NCBI GenBank assembly: GCA_964353115.1
Contig: CAYGUI010000007.1
Coordinates: 1-38,455, forward strand
Length of the DNA stretch: 38,455 nucleotides
Source: CAYGUI01 sp964353115
Lineage (GTDB): Bacteria; Pseudomonadota; Gammaproteobacteria; JAGOUU01
Direction: 5' to 3'
A program made the position numbers and the translations under genes. The notes beneath the pieces are model-generated. The model did not search any database. It saw only the letters and a program-made list of their open reading frames with translations, and was not told the origin of the DNA. Positions 25,461 to 33,050 of the stretch are shown here, piece by piece; the stretch's first letter is position 1; each line of letters opens with the position of its first letter.

Positions 25461-25700
25461 TTATGCTTGCAATAATCCTGCTACTGATAAGTCTTCGTCC
25501 ATATCTTCCCAATGAACACCTATTCCACCACCTATTAAGCGATAGTGCTCGCGCTGTTCTTTTGTAGCATCACGTAAAGATGGAAACCACTCTAAAGGAA
25601 CGCTAATTTCACGACCATCTACTAACTCAATAAACATAGAAACATCATCAAAATGCACTTTTACCGCTCTGGCATCAAATTTAATTGCTAAAGAACTCAT
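25461..25700 (-). CDS. DUF2442-family small protein
   Basis: 79 residues with the DUF2442 pattern: V.F.D....EL.DGR.ISVPLEWFP.L..AT.EQR.... ...G.G.HW...DEDLSV.GLL. The gene overlaps the upstream DUF4160 gene by 20 bases. DUF4160-DUF2442 pairs are frequent on mobile islands and are thought to behave like toxin-antitoxin modules, though activity is not well established. The pair lies next to IS1, in keeping with that. Confidence 0.85.
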   Translation of the reverse strand: MSSLAIKFDARAVKVHFDDVSMFIELVDGREISVPLEWFPSLRDATKEQREHYRLIGGGIGVHWEDMDEDLSVAGLLQA

Positions 25701-25920
25701 TCCAAGCCTCCAAAATTTTATCTTTATTTTCTTTTACTAATTTACAAATTTTATTTAAGTCACGAGCACTCAAGCCTTGAGAAGTCGCCAAATAAACATT
25801 TGGCTTCACCCAAAACTTTGCATGACCATCGCCGCATTCCACATGAATATGACATGGCTCAATACCCTCGTTACTAAAAAAGAAAAATCTATATTTTCCG
25901 TCTCTAAATACTGTTGGCAT
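25681..25920 (-). CDS. DUF4160-family small protein
   Basis: 79 residues, complete DUF4160: MPTVFRDGKYRFFFFSNEG, then EPCHIHVECGDGHAKFW and a C-terminal helix of about 30 residues ending AWNEFF. First gene of the DUF4160-DUF2442 pair. The conserved H-x-H (HIH) in the centre is intact. If the pair is toxin-antitoxin-like, this is the more likely toxin, but that is inference from pairing only. Confidence 0.85.
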   Translation of the reverse strand: MPTVFRDGKYRFFFFSNEGIEPCHIHVECGDGHAKFWVKPNVYLATSQGLSARDLNKICKLVKENKDKILEAWNEFFSN

Positions 25921-25980
25921 TATATAAAATCACTATTAATCCATTGAATCTATTTTAGCATAGCAAAATTATAAATTACC

Positions 25981-26030
25981 TCTCCCCCTAAGAGGAAGGA
26001 AGGCCTCAGGTTCAAATCCTGCCCGGGGCA
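25981..26030 (+). repeat. degenerate 3' half of tRNA-Arg(CCT) (att-like remnant 1)
   Basis: CAGGTTCAAATCCTGCCCGG plus GGCA ends at 26030 and matches the T-arm and acceptor 3' strand of tRNA-Arg copy 1 exactly. The preceding 26 bases are a decayed version of the anticodon arm. The terminal CCA is replaced by TAT. Same orientation as both intact tRNAs. Typical of an attachment-site copy left at the end of an integrated element. Confidence 0.7.
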
Positions 26031-26079
26031 TATGAATTACTTTAATGACTTTTGTCAGTTAATTTGATATAATTTTAAG

Positions 26080-27336
26080 ATGATAAATAGCATCCCCTCA
26101 TCACCTAAAACTGTAATCTATCCTGGAAAAGACAATATAACTGCGATGTATGCTCGCATAACAAATGGACCAATTACTCTTCCAGGCGGACAAGAGGAAG
26201 CTGTTTCTACTCTTGAACAAAAAACACCTATATTGTTTAATGACAATATTTACGCACATCCTTCTGATGTTCCTGAAGTTATAAAAAATAATACAACGAC
26301 TTTTTTCGGTAAAATTAAGGCTTGGCTTTTTGCATATAAGAAGCATAAAGTTAAAGTTTCTAAATCAAATAGCTCTAAAACTCTAACTGAGAGCTTTAAT
26401 GGCTTTCGTGTAGATAAAGCTCAAGCTTCTCTCGCACAAGGCACGGATATAGCACATTGTAAAGATATGCTAGATTCTGCTGATGCTGACTTACTTATGG
26501 GTATATCTCGTGGTGGCGGGACAGTGATAGCAACTGCAGCAGAGCATAAAGATGCTCCAAGTTTAACAAGACTAAAACTTATTATCGCTGAAGGAGCCAT
26601 TGGCTCGGTACGAGATGCAGTACGCACCTATGCTGGACCATTTACTGAAATCGTATATAAATTTTTAACACGGTTAAATATTTTTGGTAAACAACACAAA
26701 ACAGACCATGCGGCTCAGCCAAAAGCAAAAGTAAAAAATGGTATAGCAAATGTACCTGTTTTATTCATGTCTTCTCTTAAAGACCGAGTAGTACCTATTA
26801 GCTCTACTTTCGATATGGCTATACGTATTGCAAAACATCGAGTAGAAAATAAAAAATTTGAAGATGCAGTAACTCCTGTTTACTTCACTCCTCTTCTTAA
26901 ATCTGGGCATGATGAATACGCAACTCTTGATAGGGAGAGATATTTGACTGCAGCTCATTCTGTTTATAAATCATTAAATTTAAGACATGATGAAGAGCAT
27001 ATTAAAACAGACAGCAATGACTACTTAAACTCTATAAATTTAACAGGATCTTGGTATAGAGAATTAATTAACATTAGTAATAATCCTGTTTTAAAGAAAA
27101 GAGCTAATCGCAACTTTAGCGACCAAAAAGAAACTGCTAATGGTCTTTTAGATCAGTCTGTCAGATATATAAGAGCAAAAGCTGAAAAAATTAATCAGCA
27201 TGAAGATAAAGAAACTTTTTTAAGAAATTGTTTATTATTACCAATTTTTGCTAAAACTCGAACAGGTATTGAGAAAAAACAAAAATGGGCAAGAAACGAA
27301 ATTTCAAAAGAAATTAAATTATCGCTTAAAAGATAA
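26080..27336 (+). CDS. alpha/beta-hydrolase-fold protein, effector-like
   Basis: 418 residues. A candidate catalytic triad of an alpha/beta hydrolase is visible: nucleophile elbow GISRGG with Ser143, Asp235 in SLKDRVVP and His277 in SGHDEYA. The first ~110 residues and the last ~110 are not recognised and are unusual for a housekeeping hydrolase. No signal peptide. An extended -10 box (TGATATAAT, 26065-26073) lies so close that transcription would begin at the ATG, suggesting a leaderless message or a start further in. The orphan flanking domains and island location suit a translocated lipase/esterase, but this is inference. Confidence 0.65.
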   Translation: MINSIPSSPKTVIYPGKDNITAMYARITNGPITLPGGQEEAVSTLEQKTPILFNDNIYAHPSDVPEVIKNNTTTFFGKIKAWLFAYKKHKVKVSKSNSSKTLTESFNGFRVDKAQASLAQGTDIAHCKDMLDSADADLLMGISRGGGTVIATAAEHKDAPSLTRLKLIIAEGAIGSVRDAVRTYAGPFTEIVYKFLTRLNIFGKQHKTDHAAQPKAKVKNGIANVPVLFMSSLKDRVVPISSTFDMAIRIAKHRVENKKFEDAVTPVYFTPLLKSGHDEYATLDRERYLTAAHSVYKSLNLRHDEEHIKTDSNDYLNSINLTGSWYRELINISNNPVLKKRANRNFSDQKETANGLLDQSVRYIRAKAEKINQHEDKETFLRNCLLLPIFAKTRTGIEKKQKWARNEISKEIKLSLKR

Positions 27337-27405
27337 AACCAAGCCATCAAATTACTAAACTAAATATACAGATCCTGACTCCCAAAATAGTCTACAATTA
27401 ATATT

Positions 27406-27810
27406 ATGGAAAATAAATACAAAATAAAATATGGCTTTGGCAAAACTGTAACAGGTAATTTTGATGAAATAATTACCAAAGTAACAGCTGCTTTAAAGAA
27501 AGAAGGGTTTGGTGTTCTATCTGACATAGATGTTACAACAACTTTGAAGGCAAAAATTAATGTTGATATGCCACCTTATCGCATTTTAGGAGCTTGCAAT
27601 CCGAGTTTAGCTAACAATGCCTTAAAGGAAGAGCCCTCTGTTGGCTTATTGCTGCCATGCAACGTTGTTGTGCGCGAAAATTCTGATGGGGAAATTTGTA
27701 TAGAAATTCTTGATCCAGCAATAATCTCTAATCTAACTGATAATAGTCACTTAGCAAATGTATCTACTGAAGCTAAAGCAAAACTATTAAGAGTTATAGA
27801 TTTACTTTAA
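27406..27810 (+). CDS. DUF302-family protein
   Basis: 134 residues with the DUF302 pattern: a lead-in of G..KTV.G.FDE...KV..ALK.EGFGVL..IDV..TLK.K, then YRILGACNPSLANNAL and VGLLLPCNVVVRE. The fold occurs alone or fused to redox proteins and its function is not settled. A TACAAT box (27393-27398) is only seven bases upstream of the ATG, again suggesting a nearly leaderless message. Its last 17 bases overlap the convergent PRPP-synthetase fragment. Confidence 0.85.
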   Translation: MENKYKIKYGFGKTVTGNFDEIITKVTAALKKEGFGVLSDIDVTTTLKAKINVDMPPYRILGACNPSLANNALKEEPSVGLLLPCNVVVRENSDGEICIEILDPAIISNLTDNSHLANVSTEAKAKLLRVIDLL

Positions 27811-28165
27811 TACTCTCACTTAACGCGCTTGATAAATCTATTGCATTGCTAAAATGCCCTATAGTATTGCAGGTTATAATTTTATTGGCGCCAGCTGCAG
27901 CTAGATCATCATATGCATTTCCTGCGAAAACTCCATGCACTCCAACACATACTGGTGCTTTTATTTTAGTTGATTTTAAATGCCTTACTGCTTCAATCAT
28001 AGTATGTGCAGTTGAAATAATATCATCAACTAATACCGGAGTATGATGCATATATGGCTCAATATCAGGCACTGAAACTTCTACATCATTATCACCACGA
28101 CGAATTTTATCTAATACCATGAATGGAGCACCAATTTTTTCTGCAACTTCACTCACCCATTGTTT
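27794..28165 (-). pseudogene. C-terminal fragment of a ribose-phosphate pyrophosphokinase (prs-like)
   Basis: About 120 residues covering only the C-terminal domain of PRPP synthetase: QWVSEVAEKIGAPFMVLDKI, RRGDNDVEVSVPD, then the PRPP loop VLVDDIISTAHTM and GVHGVFAGNAYDDL. A whole enzyme is about 300 aa and needs the missing N-terminal ATP domain. At its 5' side the reading passes directly, in a different frame, into the truncated copy of gene X, so a deletion joined the two genes near 28160-28170. A GTG at 28156 could still start a short protein. Not expected to be functional. Confidence 0.75.
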
Positions 28166-28356
28166 ATTAAATTTGGGATCTTAACTGGCCCGTTAACTTG
28201 CAATAAATGTTTCAAATCGTTAGTGCGACGGCGTAAAACTTCATCTCTTTTTAGCTGCTTATGATTAAGATATTTATATGCTCCTAGTACAGTCCAATAG
28301 CTATCAGTTGCCAAAGCTTCTGTGATTGGATTAAACATTTTTGTTAACATAAACAA
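28153..28356 (-). pseudogene. truncated second copy of orphan gene X
   Basis: Encodes only the first ~65 residues of the protein found whole at 21860-22351: LTKMFNPITEALATDSYWTV here versus LTRMFPDQITKALATDNYWT there, and both continue to HLLQVNGP..IP.LINN. The match ends at the junction with the prs fragment. Upstream it is flanked, like the whole copy, by a divergent tRNA-Arg(CCT) with near-identical spacer, so a block containing gene X and the tRNA was duplicated and then this copy lost its 3' end. Confidence 0.8.
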
Positions 28357-28382
28357 CTCCAGTTTCTTAAATTACTTTCCAA

Positions 28383-28411
28383 TTGATAAATAATATCATT
28401 ATTAGTAAAAT
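28383..28411 (+). promoter_or_regulatory. promoter of tRNA-Arg copy 2
   Basis: TTGATA (28383-28388), 17 bases, TAAAAT (28406-28411), the same layout as for copy 1; tRNA begins at 28420. Confidence 0.55.
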
Positions 28412-28419
28412 AACTACAA

Positions 28420-28496
28420 GCCTCGGTGGCACAGCTGGATAGCGCGTCCCCCTCCTAAGGGGAAGGTCAGAGGTTCGAATCCTCTCCGGGGCACCA
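28420..28496 (+). tRNA. tRNA-Arg (anticodon CCT), copy 2
   Basis: 77 bases, identical to copy 1 through the variable loop, with the same CTCCTAA anticodon loop and encoded CCA. The T-arm differs: AGAGG-TTCGAAT-CCTCT in place of GCAGG-TTCAAAT-CCTGC. Two base pairs are changed on both sides, so the stem is kept. A 3' end replaced as a unit, as integrating elements do to their tRNA targets, would explain it. Predicted functional. Confidence 0.93.
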
Positions 28497-28538
28497 TTAC
28501 AGAAAGAAAACAGATAAACTATTTAAAAAGAAATACAT

Positions 28539-29147
28539 ATGAATATAAACCTTTTAAAACAATCCGAAGGATTAAAAGAAAAAGCCTCTATATTAGCTAT
28601 TTCACAAATAATGAGTCGCGAAGAATTAGATAAAATAAAAGAAGAAATAAACGAAAATATAACAATTTGTAAATCTTTCCAAAAATCTCTTAAAGAAGTA
28701 CTGGCTGAGGAAAAAATTCATTTAACTATCACATCTCTTATTTTTGGCATTATTTTTTTTGTAGCAGGATTTTTAATGGCCTCTCTTACACCTCTGAATA
28801 TACCAGGATATATTTTTTCTGGTGTGGGTCTAGCCCTTATTGTGACGGCAGTTTGTAACCTTGTAAAATTTTTTAAATTTAAAAAAGAAATAAATAAAAG
28901 TCAAAAAATAGTATCTAAAAATATGGAAACTTTAATGGATCTGCTTAATCAATGTAATAAAGCTATAGAAATAAGCTATGGCTATGAAGAACAAGTATCT
29001 AGGACTATTAAAATAGCAGAAGAAGCTCGTAAAACATTGAATCAGACCCCAGGCCAAATGGTCAGGACCATCCAGTCAGCGCAAGGCGCCCATAAGGGAA
29101 AGGCCGCAGGTTCGAATCCTGCCCGGGGCACCAATTCATACCATTAA
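28539..29147 (+). CDS. orphan two-helix membrane protein with tRNA-derived C-terminal tail
   Basis: 202 residues. Residues 1-60 are a charged, probably coiled-coil helix. Two membrane segments follow (about 62-82 and 88-110, with a short NIPG turn), then another charged helix to about 168. From about residue 184 the frame reads through the 3' tRNA-Arg fragment (HKGKAAGSNPARGT...), so the natural C-terminus was probably lost or replaced when the element recombined. Not recognised; coiled-coil plus membrane hairpin is also seen in effector-type proteins of intracellular bacteria. Confidence 0.6.
   Translation: MNINLLKQSEGLKEKASILAISQIMSREELDKIKEEINENITICKSFQKSLKEVLAEEKIHLTITSLIFGIIFFVAGFLMASLTPLNIPGYIFSGVGLALIVTAVCNLVKFFKFKKEINKSQKIVSKNMETLMDLLNQCNKAIEISYGYEEQVSRTIKIAEEARKTLNQTPGQMVRTIQSAQGAHKGKAAGSNPARGTNSYH
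29092..29133 (+). repeat. 3' half of tRNA-Arg(CCT) with CCA (att-like remnant 2)
   Basis: From TAAGGGAAAGG through GCAGGTTCGAATCCTGCCCG and GGGCACCA (29133) the sequence matches the 3' half of tRNA-Arg, with the copy-1 type T-stem and the copy-2 type T-loop. The upstream half is absent. It lies inside the reading frame of the membrane protein at 28539-29147. Fourth member of the direct-repeat series. Confidence 0.8.
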
Positions 29148-29150
29148 AAA

Positions 29151-29166
29151 GGAGTCAGGCTCCGTC
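29151..29166. repeat. palindromic GGAGTCAGGCTCCGTC element, copy 1
   Basis: A 16-base unit, partly palindromic, preceded by AA and followed by CAA. It lies directly at the broken 5' edge of the kinase fragment at 29176. Its near-twin at 33051-33066 lies directly at the broken end of an IS3 transposase gene. Confidence 0.45.
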
Positions 29167-29175
29167 AATGGCTCC

Positions 29176-29340
29176 ATGCATAATATGACATTCAATTATG
29201 TCGTAAAAGCCATACAAAATAATAAAATTTCTGTCGTTGCTACAATTAGCTGCGATGAAGAATTAATTATTTCTGAAGTAAAAGCATTACATCATCTTCA
29301 CGGATCTGGCGCTGTCGCCTTATTAGATCACAATAAAGCC
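29176..29340 (+). pseudogene. N-lobe fragment of a streptomycin/hydroxyurea kinase-like protein
   Basis: About 55 residues: MTFNYVVKAIQNNKISVVAT, then SCDEELIISEVKALHHLHGS and GAVALLDHN. In APH_6_hur kinases the N-lobe reads .LS.NYV..A...G...VLKI..P.EE...E..AL....G.GAV.LL..D. The usual lysine of V-L-K-I is altered (VVATIS). This is the segment missing from the deleted gene at 22600-22963. It ends after HNKAS without the catalytic loop. Dead fragment. From 29341 to 29459 nothing further is seen. Confidence 0.6.
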
Positions 29341-29459
29341 TCCAGGGACTGGCACTGATTTATAGGTATAAGAAAGTTTAAAAACCCTGATAAATAACAC
29401 CAACACTCACCAAAATAATACCTTTAATATCGTGCCCGTCCCCGTTTAGGTTCTGCTAC

Positions 29460-30689
29460 TCACTGGGATAATCTAAAATTTTTTATTTTAAATATTATGC
29501 TAAAGAATAAAAACAATATCAAAATAGAAGCTAATAATACTGGCAATATTAATGCCGAAAATGTATGTATATTTCCCAATATCAAAGTGAAAATAACTGG
29601 CATTCCAATTACTATAAACATTAAAACTGCATTAGCAGTAGCTTTATCGGTAAGTTCAACAGTTGCCACTGCGGCAAGATTGCTTAAAATAATAGTTCCT
29701 GCAAGCATAAAAAATAACATTGGTATTAATAAACTATAAATTGTAATAATGCCTAAAAGAAACAATACAAACATTATGGTAACGGATATAATTTGTAATA
29801 CATATGCGGTTATAATAATTTTCTCTAGCTTGATATCGCTTTCTGATAGTCTAATAGATAACAAAGCTCCTATAAGTGTTCCTATATATGGGATCATGCT
29901 AAATAATCCATAGCTACTAGGGCTTAAGTGTAAATTATTGGTTGCTATAAATGGTCCTTCAGCAATAAATATATATATTCCTGTAGATGGAATGCTTGAG
30001 CCAAGAGCTGTTATGACAAGATAGTTATTTTTGAAAGCTAGAAAATAATCATAGATTATTTTTTTTGATTCTAACCTACCCTTTAATATTATGCTGGTTT
30101 CCGGTAAATTTTTCGCTACAATTAATAAAAAAATTCCGAAAAAAAGTAAGAAATAAAAACAACTTTGCCAGTTAACATATTCGACTAAAAATCCGCCTAT
30201 GCCAATTGCGATTGCAGGAACTATCGCAGTCGCAGTCATTAAGTATGAAATTATTTTTCTAGATTGTTTCGGATAATAATAATCATTTATTATAATGTAG
30301 GTAATTACAAAACTAGCCCCCATCCCTAAGGCTTCTAAAAAACGCCCTGCTAACATTACCTTAAAAGATTCGAAATGGGAAGACCCAATACTCAGTAATG
30401 ATCCGATTGTTGCTGAAGTTATACCGATATAATAAGCTTTTTTTCTTCCATAACTATTGGCTATTGGACCATATATTAATTGTGCAATAGCGTATCCTAT
30501 TAAAAAAAGACTTATAAGAAGTTTTGCTGATGCATTCGTAACTTTGAAATATTGAGCGATTTCCGGCAGAGCTGGAGCCATAAGTACCGCACCAATCGAA
30601 GCAAATACACTTAAAATCATTAAACTCATTGTGTGCGGTTTTTTAGTTAATAATTTATATTTTTCTAGTTGCATAATTTTATTTCTCAT
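29460..30689 (-). CDS. MFS drug-resistance transporter (Bcr/CflA type)
   Basis: 409 residues, 12 predicted membrane helices. The signature between helices 2 and 3 reads QLIYGPIANSYGRKKAYYIG (MFS motif A with G-x3-D/N-x2-G-R-K), and the opening APALPEIAQYF segment is typical of Bcr/CflA-type drug:H+ antiporters. The start may be the ATG at 30689 or the internal Met6, which has a better (GAG) upstream site. Last gene of the amidohydrolase-MarC-MFS unit, 43 bases after MarC. Substrate unknown. Confidence 0.85.
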   Translation of the reverse strand: MRNKIMQLEKYKLLTKKPHTMSLMILSVFASIGAVLMAPALPEIAQYFKVTNASAKLLISLFLIGYAIAQLIYGPIANSYGRKKAYYIGITSATIGSLLSIGSSHFESFKVMLAGRFLEALGMGASFVITYIIINDYYYPKQSRKIISYLMTATAIVPAIAIGIGGFLVEYVNWQSCFYFLLFFGIFLLIVAKNLPETSIILKGRLESKKIIYDYFLAFKNNYLVITALGSSIPSTGIYIFIAEGPFIATNNLHLSPSSYGLFSMIPYIGTLIGALLSIRLSESDIKLEKIIITAYVLQIISVTIMFVLFLLGIITIYSLLIPMLFFMLAGTIILSNLAAVATVELTDKATANAVLMFIVIGMPVIFTLILGNIHTFSALILPVLLASILILFLFFSIIFKIKNFRLSQ

Positions 30690-30732
30690 TAATTATATCG
30701 TATGACCACAACAAACAATTGGAAACAAATTA

Positions 30733-31386
30733 TCAGTGCACAGGAAGAAGTAATCCATTAACACCATGAAAAAAAATACTAACTCCAAGCGCTAGCAAAA
30801 TAAATGCTGCTAAATTAGTTATTGTATTAATTCCATTTAGGCTAAGTTTGTCGAAAATTACGTCTGCAAATCTATAACATAAATAGATCAGAATAAATAA
30901 AACTATCACTCCCAATAAAAAAGCAGTGGAATTTATGATATCAAGATTGCTGACATCTTTAATTCGTATAGATAATATAACAGCCCATGCACCAGGTCCA
31001 GCTGTAAGAGGCATAGTGAGAGGATAGAAAGCAATATTAGCATTCTTCTTTACTTTAACAAAATCTTGTTGAGTTTCAGGGCTGGAAGTATCAGCTGCCT
31101 CATTAATCATTTTCCAAGCCGAGTAAATAATTAACATTCCACCTGCAACTTGAACGCTTAATAATGAAAGACCGAAAAATTTCAATATATAAGGCCCTAT
31201 AAAAAATATAACAGACAATAACAGCGCCCCATAGATAGCCACCCTATAAGCCATCTCATTATGTTCTTTTTTAGAGTATTTTTTTGTTATTGATGCAAAA
31301 ATAACAGACATTCCAATTGGATTTATTATTGAAAATAACGAAGTAAATGTAATAATAAATATTTTATAAAATTCTAATATATTCAT
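30733..31386 (-). CDS. MarC-family (UPF0056) inner-membrane protein
   Basis: 217 residues with six hydrophobic helices. The family features LFSIINPIGMSVIF near the N-terminus, YPLTMPLTAGPGAW in the centre and a late hydrophobic helix are present. Function of MarC proteins is unresolved despite the name. Two bases separate it from the amidohydrolase, so translation is coupled. Confidence 0.88.
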   Translation of the reverse strand: MNILEFYKIFIITFTSLFSIINPIGMSVIFASITKKYSKKEHNEMAYRVAIYGALLLSVIFFIGPYILKFFGLSLLSVQVAGGMLIIYSAWKMINEAADTSSPETQQDFVKVKKNANIAFYPLTMPLTAGPGAWAVILSIRIKDVSNLDIINSTAFLLGVIVLFILIYLCYRFADVIFDKLSLNGINTITNLAAFILLALGVSIFFHGVNGLLLPVH

Positions 31387-31388
31387 GA

Positions 31389-32636
31389 TTAGTTCCCCAA
31401 TACATTTTTATATATTTTTCCATCTTTTATTATCAATGATAAATTTTCACCTTGGCCTGCCAATAAAGAAATATCATCAAGGGGATTAGCGTTAACTGCA
31501 ATTAAGTCTGCATAATATCCAGGCTCAACAAGCCCAAGCATATTTTCTTGCTGTAAAATCTCAGCATTTATAGCTGTGGCAGAACAAATTATTTCATGCT
31601 CTGTTTCACCACCATCTTTCCTAATAATAAACTCTTGCGACTGCATTTTGTGGGCTTTAGGACCTAATAGATCGGTGCCTAATCCTATTTTCACCTTTGC
31701 ATTTCGAGCAATTTTTATACCTGCGATTGCTTGCGATAATACCTCTTCTAGTTTAGCTAAGCTTTCATCAGGAAAACCCTCTTCTTTTCCAATATTTGCA
31801 ATTGCATGATATATAACCGTTGTTGGAACTAAAAAAGCTCCTGCTTTTCGCATTAAAACAGCCGTTTCATGATCTAATAAATTACCATGCTCAATTGTAC
31901 GAACACCGCTTTCTATACATCTTTTTATTGCAGCCGGTGCATATGCATGAGCCATAACATATATTCCAGCATGATTTGCCTCATCAACAATAGCTTTAAT
32001 TTCATCAACTGAATATTGTACATTTTGAATATTATCTGTAGGTGAAGCAACTCCACCTGATGCCATAATTTTTATTTGATTCGCCCCTGTTCTTATTTGC
32101 TCTCGTGTAGCTTTGCGCACAGCAGCAACGCCATCAGCAACAATAGAAAGACTAGATCCTCCTAAATGACAAAAACAAGGTTGAAAAGGGTGGTTACGTG
32201 AATAAAAATCTCCATGGCCACCAGTTTGGCTAAGAGCTTTACAAGACAAAAATATTCTCGGCCCCTTAATTAAATCTTTTTCAGTAGCTAACTGTAAACC
32301 ATAATCCGCCCCACCCGCATCTCTTACACTAGTAAAACCGCGTTGCAGCATTTGCTCTAAATATTCTTTTGCTTGTATAGCCCGGTATGATTCCTGAATA
32401 TCATCATCATGCAAATCAAATTGAGTTGCAGATACATGGACATGGTTATCAATGAGTCCTGGCATTAAATAATGATTTTTTAAGTTTATTCTTGAAGAGT
32501 TACTATCAGAGCACTCCTCAAAAGTAATATCTTTAATTTTATTGCCTTCAATCAAAACATTACATGGCTTGGATGGCTGATGATTTTTTGCATCAATAAT
32601 AGAACAATTTTCTAAAATAATTTTGTTATCTTTCAT
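31389..32636 (-). CDS. metal-dependent amidohydrolase (imidazolonepropionase/prolidase-like)
   Basis: 415 residues. A TIM-barrel amidohydrolase: LMPGLIDNHVHVSATQ carries the H-x-H metal pair, QIKIMASGGV the lysine that is carboxylated, MAHAYAP and RTIEHGNLL the two further histidines, and IGLGTDLLG the catalytic aspartate. N- and C-terminal segments form the usual small beta-sandwich (ADLIAVNANPLDDI). Closest in pattern to enzymes annotated as Xaa-Pro dipeptidase or amidohydrolase 1 acting on peptide-like or cyclic amides. Upstream TATAAT on the minus strand and an AGGGA site support the start at 32636. Heads the operon with MarC and the MFS exporter. Confidence 0.88.
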   Translation of the reverse strand: MKDNKIILENCSIIDAKNHQPSKPCNVLIEGNKIKDITFEECSDSNSSRINLKNHYLMPGLIDNHVHVSATQFDLHDDDIQESYRAIQAKEYLEQMLQRGFTSVRDAGGADYGLQLATEKDLIKGPRIFLSCKALSQTGGHGDFYSRNHPFQPCFCHLGGSSLSIVADGVAAVRKATREQIRTGANQIKIMASGGVASPTDNIQNVQYSVDEIKAIVDEANHAGIYVMAHAYAPAAIKRCIESGVRTIEHGNLLDHETAVLMRKAGAFLVPTTVIYHAIANIGKEEGFPDESLAKLEEVLSQAIAGIKIARNAKVKIGLGTDLLGPKAHKMQSQEFIIRKDGGETEHEIICSATAINAEILQQENMLGLVEPGYYADLIAVNANPLDDISLLAGQGENLSLIIKDGKIYKNVLGN

Positions 32637-32654
32637 ACTGTTTATTCCCTAGAG

Positions 32655-32660
32655 ATTATA
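32655..32660 (-). promoter_or_regulatory. -10 box for the amidohydrolase operon
   Basis: Perfect TATAAT on the minus strand, about 19 bases before the ATG, with AGGGA between. No convincing -35 at normal spacing. The rest of the gap to 32746 shows nothing clear. Confidence 0.4.
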
Positions 32661-32746
32661 AATAAGTTTAGTTAAAAACAGATCAATTTGCACACAACTT
32701 CAATTGATACCTTTAAAGCTTGTTTTAGCTTACGTTGCGATGGAAC

Positions 32747-33050
32747 TGAACTGCCCCTATTTTAACGGACACTAAATTTGATATCATATCAATAAATGAG
32801 GTGTTCAAATGACAAAACAATATTATGCCCTAAGCTTTAGACAAGAAGCTATTAATTTGGCGATAACTAGCACTGATCCAATAGCTAAAATAGCTAGAGA
32901 TCTTGGCGTTAAAGAAAATACTCTATATAACTGGATTAGTAATGCTAAGAAGAAGCCTTCTAATAATACTCAAGAATCTCAAAATAAATCGTCGCTAATA
33001 GATGAAATTTTTAAACTAAAAAAAGAACTAGCTCGCGTTAAGGAGAATAA
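32747..33050 (+). mobile_element. truncated IS3-family element
   Basis: Starts at a TGAACTGCCCC end followed by TTTTAACGGACACTAAA, the style of IS3-family termini, and carries only orfA. The orfB integrase part and the right end are missing; the element stops at the 16-base palindromic motif at 33051. Confidence 0.6.

Noticed and set aside
22421..29133. A complete integrative element with integrase
   Set aside because: The att-like repeats are clear, but no recombinase gene can be recognised in either strand between them, so only relics can be claimed.
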